A stretch of DNA of 64,000 bases from Microdochium bolleyi. Its lineage: Eukaryota; Ascomycota; Sordariomycetes; Xylariales; Microdochiaceae. The DNA is taken from NCBI GenBank assembly GCA_001566295.1, contig KQ964253.1:1-64000 (forward strand), given 5' to 3'. Below are positions 1 through 8,997 of this stretch, piece by piece. How positions within the stretch are numbered: position 1 is the first letter of the stretch; each line of letters begins with the position of its first letter. A program made the translations under genes and the position numbers. The notes beneath the pieces are model-generated. The model searched no databases, was not told the DNA's origin, and was given only the letters and a program-made list of their open reading frames with translations.

Positions 1-34
1 AACCCTAACCCTAACCCTAACCCTAACCCTAACC
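1..34. repeat. Telomeric repeat tract
   Basis: Five perfect AACCCT units plus a partial unit open the window. This is the C-rich strand of the TTAGGG telomere repeat used by most filamentous fungi, so the window begins at, or very near, the physical left end of a chromosome. The tract is short, probably because the assembly stops there. Confidence 0.97.
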
Positions 35-123
35 TGGTGATCTGCGTATTTTGGTGGTGAGCACCTCTTTACGAGGTGCGGCAGAATGTCGAACCTAAAA
101 AGTGGGGCATGGCACGAGTAGGC

Positions 124-255
124 CTCGAGCCACTACGCCCAGATCGTCGACTCTCCACAGGCATAACCCACGTCTCCGTGTAAGCAACTGTACCTCGAGC
201 CACCCAAATCATCGACTCTCCACAGGCGTAACCCATATCTTCGTAAGCAGCCAGC
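124..255. repeat. Subtelomeric direct repeat, two copies
   Basis: Two imperfect copies of a roughly 65-bp unit begin at 124 and 194, each starting CTCGAGCCAC and sharing the core TCGACTCTCCACAGGC. They lie directly inside the telomere, so they look like chromosome-end satellite sequence. No coding capacity is evident. Confidence 0.75.
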
Positions 256-328
256 CCGCCACCTCCGCCAGCCTACCACGACCTAGTCCTATATGTCTAA
301 GTAAGTAGGCGGCCTTCCACTACAGAAA

Positions 329-405
329 GGCCCGGTGGTTAAGCAGTATAACGCCGCTAGCGACTTCGCTATACGGAATCCCCGGTTCAATCCCGGGCCG
401 GGCTA
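329..405 (+). pseudogene. tRNA-like relic or tRNA-derived SINE head
   Basis: The stretch folds in part as a tRNA. A 7-bp acceptor stem pairs 329-335 with 398-404. A 4-bp D stem pairs 338-341 with 349-352. A perfect 5-bp T stem (381-385 with 393-397) encloses TTCAATC, which matches the pol III B box. The anticodon arm is abnormal: about 22 nt instead of 17, with a stem closing on a 4-nt loop, and the D loop lacks GG. A functional tRNA is therefore unlikely. A tRNA pseudogene or the head of a short interspersed element fits better. Confidence 0.5.
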
Positions 406-1266
406 CGCGGAGAAGAGAACTAACAGGGCCCTCGGCCGCGCCGGTTCTTCTCTCCTAACCTTTTTATCTTCCCGCTCTCCTCTCCTCTCCCAGCGCTAGC
501 CTTATGCTACGCTATCGTCCGTCGTCGTCCGGGGCCGCACCGGGGGGCCCCGCGCCCGCCCACCCCACAAGCTAACCCCCGACCGTTTTCCCATACAATA
601 GTTGAGCTCAATTAGGGTAACGTAGTTAACCTCAATAGCCCGTGCCCGCCCCCCCTGCCGCCCCCCTGCCCCCGCCAAACTTGACCTCCATCGAGCTCAA
701 CTACGCCCGCGAATAATGGTCAGGTCGTAGAACTATATAGAAACCTATCGAACCTTCTAAGCCTTACTAGGCTCTATTAGCTTATTATTAAGCTATTACT
801 AATACTTATAAATCTATTATTGATTTATAAGCTATATAGAAGGTTCTAGAGCCTTATTCCTAACTATATAAGGTTACTACACTCCCTTATCCCTTAGATA
901 GAATCTTAGTTCTATAGAGCACTTAATACAGTAACTCTCACACTCCTTACTCCCTTATCATCTACCCTGCGCCCCTATATAAGGATAATATCCTTATATC
1001 GGACCTTACCTCCAAACAATTAATTGCTAAAGTTTAAAGACTAGGGCTATCTATCTAGGGAGCCCGCCTATACTATATACGCCTTTACCCTTTATCGTAC
1101 TTATCTGTGGTCACGGCTAGAGCCCTGATAGTTATTATCTGGGTTCTGACTATTATACTTAGCGTACCGACGGTTATGTATGTCTGTATAACCGGTGGTA
1201 CCGTACCTGTGCCTTATCCTTATCGTACTTATATAAGAAACCTGTGCCGACCCGCTGTATGACCCG
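406..1266. other. TA-rich subtelomeric sequence without genes
   Basis: No supportable gene. An imperfect inverted repeat (GGAGAAGAGAAC at about 409-420 against GTTCTTCTCTCC) follows the tRNA-like sequence. From about 720 the DNA becomes very rich in TA dinucleotides and short TATA/TTAT runs, unlike the GC-rich DNA further in. This is the composition expected of repeats mutated by RIP, though no RIP index was calculated. Confidence 0.6.
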
Positions 1267-1512
1267 CCCTTGTACTTGGCCCGATCATGCGGCCTGGCTG
1301 GTTTGTGCCTCTCTGCCCAAACAGCCGTCCCCTGTTGGTCTGGTCGTCACACTCTAGGCCCTTTATCCCCACTCGGGTAACTAAGCGTCGCTCCTTAGGG
1401 AAGTACCCTAGGCCCCTTATATATCTACCCTTGTCCTTGGCCCGATTATGCGGCCTTGTTTATCCTGCCTCCTGTAGTCTAAACAATCCCCTATTGGTCC
1501 GGGTCGTTATAG
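1267..1512. repeat. Diverged direct repeat with RIP-like differences
   Basis: Copy 1 (about 1267-1352) and copy 2 (about 1428-1512) align through CCCTTGT-CTTGGCCCGAT-ATGCGGCCT and again through TCCCCT-TTGGTC--GTCGT. Several differences turn CA into TA or TG into TA in copy 2: GATCATG to GATTATG, CCTGTTGG to CCTATTGG, and GTCACA to GTTATA. These are the preferred changes of repeat-induced point mutation. Other differences are small indels. Confidence 0.65.
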
Positions 1513-1579
1513 CCGGATCGTAATAGATATATAAACGAACGAGAGCTTTTATAAGGCTATAGTATATCTAACTTATAGC

Positions 1580-3319
1580 TTAGACGGCGGTCGCCTGTCT
1601 CGGCTGTATTAATACCTTAAAGTCTACCGGTTTGATAAACCAATAGCTCTCTGTACTCCATTCCTTATGATTTAGGCTCGGGGGCAGGCTAAAATCAAAG
1701 TCCCTTATAAGAAGCGGGAGTAGTTTACACATCTCGAGCATAGAGATGTGCCGCCCAATACACGTGCGTGAGCCAGCGCCAAACTGTATATAACACCAAC
1801 ACTAGAATTAGCTTGCTTCACGACGGTAGTAACTAGGGATAGAGGGGGAAAATTGAACGCACAGGCATCCAGAAGCGGTTCATCAGAGTAAGCTTCTCGG
1901 CGTCTTTCGTTAGCCAGCGCTCGGGCGAGAAGTCGTTAGCGTTCTGTCCGAACACGCCGCGGTCGTGATGCGCGACCCATGTGTTAATACCGACGATAGT
2001 CTGGTCCACGTATGAAATGTTAGCTAAGGCGTAAAAAATTGAGGGACAGGTAGTAAGAAAAGAGACCCACGCCTTCCGGAAAGAACTGCCCGGAGATAGT
2101 AGCACCGCCCCTAGGGATTACCCGCTCGAGTGGCAAGCCAGTGGCGGGGTGTAGCCTGAGCGCCTCCTTAATTACTGCCTGCAGGTACGGCATATTCTGG
2201 CTCTCCTTAAAGGTTGGGTTCCCACTGAGCTCGCCCTTTGCCACCAGGTCGTCGATCTCAGCACGCAACTTCGCCATACTAGCGGGGTTCTTAAGTAGGT
2301 AATATAGCACAGCCGAGAGGCTGATAGCGGTTGTGTCGGACCCGGCGACCATGTTAGACACGCAGCCGGCAAGCACGTGCTTCCGAGTGAAGCTCTCCGG
2401 GGTGGTAGAGTGCTTGGCGAGAAACTTCTGTAGAAGAGACAGTGTCTGTTGGTCATTGTTGTCATCCACCTCATAAGGCAGCAGCTCCGGCTTGGCCTGC
2501 ACTTCGCGCATCCTCTCCATCGTTGCCTTGACGATATAGGCTCTCCCCGAGCTCTTACTGCCGGCTATAAGACTCCCGATTGGAGACAGAACCCTATGAA
2601 GGGCAGGGAACACCCCAGCCAGGGAGGCGTAGACGAGAGAGCTCTCGACGGCCTCGATCATGCCGCCCATGTCCTCGCCACGGTCAAGGAAGCCCATGCG
2701 TCTACCGTAGGTAATAACGCCGATGACGTCGAACGCATAGCACTGAAACCAGTGACGCATGTCGACAGGTCCATTCGCCGCGGCGCTGAGTTCGAGCAGC
2801 CGCACCTTGAAGAGATTTGCACATTCGTCAACGAAGCCTTCATAGTGGACAAGCGCAGACATGGAGTAGGCGGCCTGGAAGAGCTTGCGGGTGTGCGCGT
2901 GCCGTGTGAGGGAGCGATCATTGAATAGGGTTGGCTCGCCTGGAGGGCCCCAGGCATCGTACCATGTCGATTTGGGGAATGACGTGCCCAGGCCGTAGAT
3001 GGTCTTAACCTCACCAAGGTCGCTGATGCTGTAGCGATTCGGCGCGTAGCGGACGATGGGTCCTGGAGATAGTCAGCCTTTATGTCAGCTTGGCCTGAGC
3101 ATGGGAGAGAAATGACTTACCGTAGTGCTGGTGCAGTTGGCAGTTCAGTTGGTGGAAGCTGCCTTGGCTGATCTTGTAGGCATACCAGGCCGGGGTGATC
3201 CGGGCGAGCCAGGGGCCCTGGACGGATCGCAGAGGAGAACGAAAGTACTCGTACAGCTTCTGCGCGGCGATGACGGCTAGGAGAGCGCCCAGCACGGCAG
3301 GGACGATCTGGACAATCAT
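1580..3319 (-). CDS. Cytochrome P450, pisatin demethylase-like type
   Basis: Haem-thiolate monooxygenase, probably anchored in the ER membrane by the hydrophobic N-terminus (about residues 5-20). Four exons join in frame: 3319-3121, 3062-2071, 2000-1863 and 1783-1580. All introns are GT-AG (58, 70 and 79 bp), giving 510 aa, a normal P450 length. Visible motifs are the I-helix AGSDTT (near residue 308), ExxR in KEALRLHP (near 365), PERW, and the haem loop FGAGSRTCIGR starting at residue 444. The last exon and last introns are TA-rich like the adjacent subtelomere, yet no stop interrupts the frame, so the gene looks intact. Family placement by motif style suggests the group containing pisatin demethylase; the substrate is unknown. 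Confidence 0.9.
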
Positions 3320-3560
3320 TGTGTGCTTACGAACAAGTCGGCTGCGTTACCATACCGGGCAGATAAAGCGTGTAACAATTTCCGGAAGCCGTATATACTT
3401 AAGGCAAGCTGTCGGGAACCGTGAGAGACGGAGGAGACGTAGGAGACGAAGGATGCGGGGGACGCGGGGGAGACGGGGGAGACGGGGAAAACTCGGGGAA
3501 GCTATAGGGAAATTTGTAGGGAGGTTATGGGAACCTCACTGGACGGTATGGTGGGACCCG
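3320..3560. promoter_or_regulatory. Upstream region of telomere-proximal P450
   Basis: This non-coding stretch lies upstream of the P450 start at 3319. It contains a G/A-rich imperfect tandem block at about 3424-3488 (GGAGAC, GGGGGAGACG-type units). A GTATATACTTAAG stretch at about 3391-3403 could hold a TATA element. Confidence 0.45.
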
Positions 3561-3644
3561 TCCGAACAATCATTCCCGGCCGGATTTTCCGGACGATTAT
3601 CACAGCCGGATTGTCCGGACCATTATTCCCAGCCGGACTAACCG
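3561..3644. promoter_or_regulatory. Tandem CGG-N5-CCG array upstream of P450
   Basis: About three imperfect 26-28 bp units occur in tandem. Each unit junction carries a CGG triplet facing a CCG triplet across exactly five bases, at 3581-3591, 3607-3617 and 3634-3644. Inverted CGG triplets with fixed spacing are the classic target layout of Zn2Cys6 dimers. The array lies 262-325 bp upstream of the P450 start codon. Binding by any particular factor is inference. Confidence 0.5.
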
Positions 3645-4100
3645 TACTTTTGGGCATCCCTTTATCGCTTGCACCAGGCCCACACCGACGCCATTGTCCA
3701 TTCATAATACCCCGCCCCATACCCCTACAGCCAATTAGCGCGCGTATTTTCCAAGGTCTGGAGGTCCCGACCTTGGTCTTGGAGCATCTGCCTAAACTTT
3801 ACAGCAAATGTTAGAGCGCCTGTAGTTGCACGCTGTCATCGCCCCTAGCAGGGTGCTTCATGCTGCCAATCCTAGCAGACAAAATAGGGACGCGGGCCTG
3901 CACCTCGAACTCTAGATCATTTCCACGGACCTCCACGATTTTAACACCTGTGTCGACACCTTAGTAGGCGATAGACATCGTTGACTTATCGTTGCCGGCT
4001 GACGCCCCTGGTCCTGGAGAACAGATGGTTGGGGCGTCGCGGATGCCTTATCTGGTGCAGTGTCGAGGGGCAGACCCTTAACCATGCACGACAACTCGTC
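3645..4100. other. Gene-poor gap before DUF6603 relic
   Basis: No gene supported. Short frames here lack recognisable content. On the minus strand this is the downstream flank of the broken DUF6603-like gene, and further degraded remnants of its 3' part may be present. Confidence 0.4.
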
Positions 4101-4988
4101 CTAGCTGAGTGCTCGGGGCCTTTCACTTTTCTTCGCATCAAAGACAACGGCAACGTCCCACTGCCAGAATGATAGATACGCCTCGCCAGCCACAGGCGGC
4201 CCGTGAAGGGACAGCCTCGCCGCAGCCTGGGCCATGAGAGTAATCTTTTAGCTGCGAGGAGATGTGAATTGCCAGGAGCACTTGGGCGTCTATCGTCTGA
4301 AAGACATTTAGTCGGATGCCCGCTACCACCTACTTCTCGTCTTTGGTCGTGGTGATCCACTGCTTGCCCGCTTTAGATCCCGAACTCGCACTCCCGCTGA
4401 GCGAACTCAGGTTGTTCATGATGCCACCTGGAGGAGGGATACTGTTGCTCAGTGCAAGAAAGGGAAAACCAGCGATCTCAGACACATCTGGCATGGCCAG
4501 GCGCAGTTTATACCCAAAGCCACCTGTCAGCCCATTATTGTCTACAGCGCCAAAAGAGAAGACGGGGCCTTGGATGTTACCAAAGACAAAGAACGATTTG
4601 AAGGTCTCTCCCTCGGGCTCCTTGGGCCTGGTCTTGGCGTACACGCCTCCCGCCATTGCTGACTAGGCCGCCAGCGACACAGCAATGGCGCTATAAAGCC
4701 GGCGGTTTCCTTGTCGGCGAAGCGAACAAACATGCCGGCGAGGTAAGTGGGGGGCTGTTCAAAGGAGGCTGACATGCCCTGTATGTCTACTTTTGGGATA
4801 AGCTTTGCGATCTGGGTTGGGTCACGAATCCCATCGACCCGGATCGTAAAGGAGCTGCCGATCAGGCTAAAAGACAGGGGTCCCAGTCGGATAGAAGCAT
4901 CGAGTGACATACTAATCTGGTCCAGTTTCTGTCCTTGGACGGCGAGGCCGATACTTCGGACGTGTAACGGCCCGAACGACTTGGCCAT
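4101..4988 (-). pseudogene. Broken DUF6603-type protein gene fragment
   Basis: Consecutive minus-strand pieces read like one protein but lie in different frames and are cut by stops. Piece 1 (4988 to about 4690) contains KSFGPLHVRSIGL and FGPLSFSLIG-like strings. Piece 2 (about 4680-4330) contains SFFVFGNIQGPVFSFG and TGGFGYKLRLAMP. Piece 3 continues VVAGIRLNVFQTIDAQ, and piece 4 (about 4245-4101) contains LHGPP and SFWQWDVAVVFD. These resemble the large fungal proteins carrying DUF6603, whose function is unknown. In-frame TAG stops lie at 4663-4665 and 4330-4332, and at least two frame changes are needed. The N-terminal part of the family is missing. Both TAGs could come from CAG or TGG by the C-to-T (or complementary) change made by RIP, which is inference. 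Confidence 0.7.
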
Positions 4989-5905
4989 TGGCGCGACCGT
5001 CTTGCCTCCCCTGCCGCTACTACTGCCACTGACTAGTATCCTGGTTTAATCAAGATGGGACAGTAGAAAACGTCGGCTTTCGGGTTTTTGGCTAAACCTT
5101 TTTTCTTAACCCTAACATCGCCCGATACGCTATGCAATCTGTCTTGGAGTAGGTTGTATTCACCTTCTCTAAGCGTCGTCGTTTACTGGTTACGGACCAC
5201 GATTCCGATTCTCGTTTGCCTGTGCAATATCGTATCCGGCTATTATTCCGATGCTTGGAGCTGAATGGATTGCAACAAACGCTAATACTATGGGGATTAC
5301 CACGGTAATGGCTATCCTCTAGGTGTGCACGGCCCCTATTCGTATGGAGAGGGTGTCTAAAATCTCCAACAGCGGCGGCAAGTACTTCCTATGTAGAATG
5401 GGCCGTATTGTCCAACACTGCTACCAACTGATATCAACGCTGTAATAATCATGCATCAAAATTTATTATCTTTCTCAGCACTCTTTTCTACCTTATTGCT
5501 CTTTCTGTCACTCACGCAATTCAGGGCGTGAGCTTTGCAAGCGGCGCCGATGTCTTTGCTAAGAAAGATTTTAAGGAATTTTGGAATGCTGACTTTTATT
5601 GACCCCGCGAGCGAAGGGGGATGGGGTAAACTCGGTCTGTACGTAGTAATAAACCGTGCCCATTTGTGGACTCGACTTGTTACAAGCTGAGCATTCCTGT
5701 ATATGCATCTTACTGAACTCTCTTCGACGCGGCCGTCCGTTTGAGCGGAGTAAGCGGCTGAGTGGGTGGAACACGTATAAAAATTAGTCAGCAGCCTTAG
5801 AAATTCTTTCCACTCGCGCAGCGTCCGGACACAGCGTTCTCTCCCGACCACGCCTTCTAATACGTTCGCATAGAGCAATTAATCATCACGCCGCTGTCGG
5901 TTACA
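4989..5905. other. Intergenic region with MFS promoter
   Basis: No recognisable gene. A minus-strand open frame at 5456-5878 has no family features and is TA-mixed, so it was not called. TATAAAAA at 5776-5783 is about 120 bp upstream of the MFS start and is a likely TATA element. One TTAACCCTAAC string near 5106-5116 is a lone telomere-like motif. Confidence 0.5.
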
Positions 5906-7270
5906 ATGCCGGCGCAACCGGAATCGTGGCCTGCGCGACTTGCGGAGGAGAGCGGTATCAGGGCCATCGCCGCATCGCCCTGGGATACGAAAGTCCTCTG
6001 CCTGCAGCGATTCGTCCGGCTGTTCGCCTATGGGGCGTCCTTCCTCGTTCTCGTCCAGTTTCTCTCAAGCCTAGACATCTCCGACGACCAGATAGGTCTT
6101 TTCATGACGCTGACCCTCCTCGGCGATGTCGTCCTCAGCTTTGTCCTTACACTCGTCACCGACGCAATTGGCCGGCGCCGTGTTCTGTTCGTGGGCGCGC
6201 TCATGCTCGTCCTCAGCGGCGCGGTATTCTTCCTCGCAGACAACTATTGGATCCTAGTCCTCGCGAGCATCTTCGGCGTCATCAGTCCCAGCGGCAACGA
6301 GATCGGGCCGTTTCGCGCAATCGAGGAGTCGGTGCTCGCTCAGTTGACACCGGAAGAGCACCGCAGCGACGTATTCGCATGGTACACGCTCTTTGGCACA
6401 GCCGGTGCTGCCCTGGGCACACTGACGTGCGGATGGATGGTGCAGAGCTTGCAACACAGCGAGTCCTGGTCTGGCGTTCCTGCCTATCGAGCTGTGTGGC
6501 TACTGTACGCGTTCCTTGGAGTCATCAAGTGCATCCTCAACCTGATGCTCTCGTCGGACGTCGAGGCCGAGCAGCACGTGGCCCGGCCGAGCCCAGAGAC
6601 CGAGCGACTCCTGCCAGACGAGGAGGCCCAAGAGACACCACCTCCGACGATGCTGCAACGTGCCAAGGGCCTCGTACCGCACATCTCGCCCGAGTCGCGC
6701 GGGATCCTTTGGCGACTGCTGCTTCTGTTCAGCATCGACTCCTTTGCGTCGGGCATGGCGTCGCCGTCCTGGCTCACGTACTTCTTCACGACCGTGCACT
6801 CGCTGCAGCCGGGCTCGCTGGGTACTCTCTTCCTGGTCACCAACCTGCTTGCGACCGTGTCTAACCTCGCGGCCCTGCCCATCGCCCGCCGTATCGGACC
6901 CCTCCGCACCATGGTGTTCACGCACCTGCCGTCCGCGCTTTTCTTGGCCGCGATTCCGCTCTCGCCTGCTTCGTCGCCCGCCGGGACCTGGGTTGCCATG
7001 GCACTACTCGCTCTGCGCGCCTGCACGCAGAGCATGGACCAGGCACCGCGACAAGCGTTCCTTGCGGCGGCTGTCCTCCCGGCCGAGCGGACCGCGGTCC
7101 TTGGCGTTGTCAACATCGTCAAGACGCTGGCTCAGGCGGGAGGAATCGGGTCGACAGGCCTGCTCGCGAACGCCTCCATGTGGATCGTCGCGCTGGGAGG
7201 CGCTGGCTTGATGAAGGCTGCCTATGACGTTTTCATGCTCTGGATGTTTGTGCACACGAAGCGGAATTGA
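5906..7270 (+). CDS. MFS transporter
   Basis: Intronless 454-aa membrane transporter of the major facilitator superfamily. Hydrophobic helices alternate with short loops across the whole length. The loop between helices 2 and 3 reads TDAIGRRRVLF, a form of MFS signature A (usually G-x-x-x-D/R-R/K-x-G-R-R). A long hydrophilic central loop (about residues 205-250, with RPSPETERLLPDEE) separates the two six-helix halves. The start is set by the TATA element about 120 bp upstream. The substrate cannot be read from the sequence; it may be a small organic compound or drug. It neighbours an unknown gene and a P450, which fits export or uptake linked to oxidative metabolism, but this is inference. 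Confidence 0.92.
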   Translation: MPAQPESWPARLAEESGIRAIAASPWDTKVLCLQRFVRLFAYGASFLVLVQFLSSLDISDDQIGLFMTLTLLGDVVLSFVLTLVTDAIGRRRVLFVGALMLVLSGAVFFLADNYWILVLASIFGVISPSGNEIGPFRAIEESVLAQLTPEEHRSDVFAWYTLFGTAGAALGTLTCGWMVQSLQHSESWSGVPAYRAVWLLYAFLGVIKCILNLMLSSDVEAEQHVARPSPETERLLPDEEAQETPPPTMLQRAKGLVPHISPESRGILWRLLLLFSIDSFASGMASPSWLTYFFTTVHSLQPGSLGTLFLVTNLLATVSNLAALPIARRIGPLRTMVFTHLPSALFLAAIPLSPASSPAGTWVAMALLALRACTQSMDQAPRQAFLAAAVLPAERTAVLGVVNIVKTLAQAGGIGSTGLLANASMWIVALGGAGLMKAAYDVFMLWMFVHTKRN

Positions 7271-7407
7271 GAAGGACGTGGAAGGTAATGTATTGGACAC
7301 ACTGTTCTTCCAGTACCAGATAGCACGCCGACTGCCATGCGGCACCCTCCGACTTCAGGCCACCAAACTACATCACTTTACAGCTCTTACACCTCTGGCA
7401 ACCAGGT

Positions 7408-8082
7408 TCAAGTCATCACCACTCCAACCAAGGACCTCTTGCTCACCCTTGTCAGGTACTTGTGATGCTCAATCTGCCCAATGGCAACAAGTATGATCTG
7501 CTCGATCGTGTGCTCGTCTAGCCCAGCCCTCCAGATCCGGATGCTGGCGTTGCTCTGGCTGTCGTCGATGACTGTCGACATGACCAGGCCGTCGGCCACC
7601 CCCTCTTCGCGCATCTCCCACGACGCGCCGGCGTACACTCTCATGCGTGCATCCGTGTCCTTGCGGCGCAGCATGCCGAGAGTCCCTCGGGAGCACTCAC
7701 TGGCATCGAACTCCTGCGTGTTGATGTAGAGCTTGACGACGTCGCGCTGCTGTGTCCTCTCGATCTCAATGTATGGCTTTGTCGAAAAAGTGTGAAAGTC
7801 GATCGTCGCGAGCGTCGCGCCCTCAGACGCTGCCTCCCCGGTCTCCTTGTCTACCCGACTGGTACGGGTGACGATGCACTTGCTGCCCCACGCCCCGAGC
7901 TTGGCTTGCCGCTCGACTTGCCACTGCGGTGTTGTGCATCCCTCGACACGGAGGATCCGCCGATGGCCGTCATCGAGGGCGTCGTAGTGCACTTCCACCG
8001 CTGGCCGGGCGCCGCTGGTCAGGCGTGCATCCGGGGTTACGTCTACGCGCGTAATGAACTTTTCCATCCAAGCAGGCGCCAT
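7408..8082 (-). CDS. Hypothetical protein, 224 aa
   Basis: Single-exon protein with no family recognised. The frame is open up to 8190, but a minus-strand TATATAAG lies at 8193-8200, only 3 bp from that first ATG. The next ATG at 8082 (MAPAWMEKF) is about 110 bp downstream of the TATA box and is the better start. The protein has no clear signal peptide or membrane segment. It mixes charged and beta-prone stretches, such as ATIDFHTFS and YIEIERTQQRDVVKLYI, and looks like a soluble beta-rich cytoplasmic protein. It converges on the MFS gene (138 bp between stops). A CGG-N4-CCG motif lies upstream at 8316-8325. Confidence 0.65.
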   Translation of the reverse strand: MAPAWMEKFITRVDVTPDARLTSGARPAVEVHYDALDDGHRRILRVEGCTTPQWQVERQAKLGAWGSKCIVTRTSRVDKETGEAASEGATLATIDFHTFSTKPYIEIERTQQRDVVKLYINTQEFDASECSRGTLGMLRRKDTDARMRVYAGASWEMREEGVADGLVMSTVIDDSQSNASIRIWRAGLDEHTIEQIILVAIGQIEHHKYLTRVSKRSLVGVVMT

Positions 8083-8190
8083 GCTGAGCGACGGAGAGCG
8101 GGTTTGAAGAGGAGGAATAAAGTGATGATCGGCGTTGTCGGTAAAGTCTGGTGATACTGAACAAGATCCGGTGAAGTGAATAGCGTGCAC

Positions 8191-8997
8191 GTCTTATATA
8201 ACAATGTCGATGGTGGAGTGCTTCTCCCTGGCCCTCGGGTCCTCACCCGACAGAAGGTATGCAGGCCATTTACCCGGGTATGCTATTATGTTCTTCCCGG
8301 GTTGACGACTGAGTCCGGAACTCCGGCTGGTATACGCCGTGTCAGACAAAAAAAGAGGGCTGAGATGACCAGGACGCCCCCAAGCATAGTCTCCGCTAGC
8401 GAACCCCAGCGCAGCTATTTATAAGTCCTATCCAAAATCTATGTTTGCGGGTACCTACAGTACAGGGGTATGTAATAAGATGACTGCAGCGCCGGGATGC
8501 TGACTCGCAACACTTAGCCGCAGCTTTCCTCTAATCTTGCACGATCTGTCCGGAAGACACTCTGGCTTTTCTGTATGTATAGTTCCAAGATTCTATTGGT
8601 AGATAACATGCTCTGTGCATGAGCACGAGCTCAGGGGTTCCCGGAACGTAGATAAGATCTAGGACTGGCGAGGCTGACCTGGAATGTGCCACGCCATTAA
8701 TGAATTGGGACCCTTGACAGTCGTTCGTGTTCTCAGCCCTGCCGCGGAATAAGGACGACCCTTGCAGTGGACCCTCAACGGTGAGCCAAATATTGCCGAC
8801 ATGGGAATAGTCGTGGCTTCGGAGGAGTTCCAACGTCTGATAATCCATGAAAGAGCACACTGTCCGGGGAACATCCAACGATGCTGGTAGAGTGTGCAAT
8901 GTGCCTGCGTCTGCCTCAACCTCGAACGTACGGCCACACAAGACAGTGTCTCCAGCCCTTTTATGGCCATCTTTGGCTCCTCGCTGCTCCATTACGC
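8191..8997. other. Intergenic region, no gene seen
   Basis: This stretch holds the promoter of the 224-aa gene and the 3' flank of the next P450. A minus-strand frame at 8531-9016 overlaps the end of the P450 in another frame and has no family features. A CCCGGGTA-rich segment lies near 8271-8301. Confidence 0.5.

Noticed and set aside
1287..1523. 78-aa plus-strand frame in the subtelomere
   Set aside because: It only reads through the two direct-repeat copies; no gene signals.
5106..5116. TTAACCCTAAC, possible interstitial telomere scar
   Set aside because: A single partial unit can arise by chance in 64 kb; no tandem array.
5456..5878. 140-aa minus-strand frame near the MFS gene
   Set aside because: No recognisable motifs, mixed composition, overlaps the MFS TATA element on the other strand.
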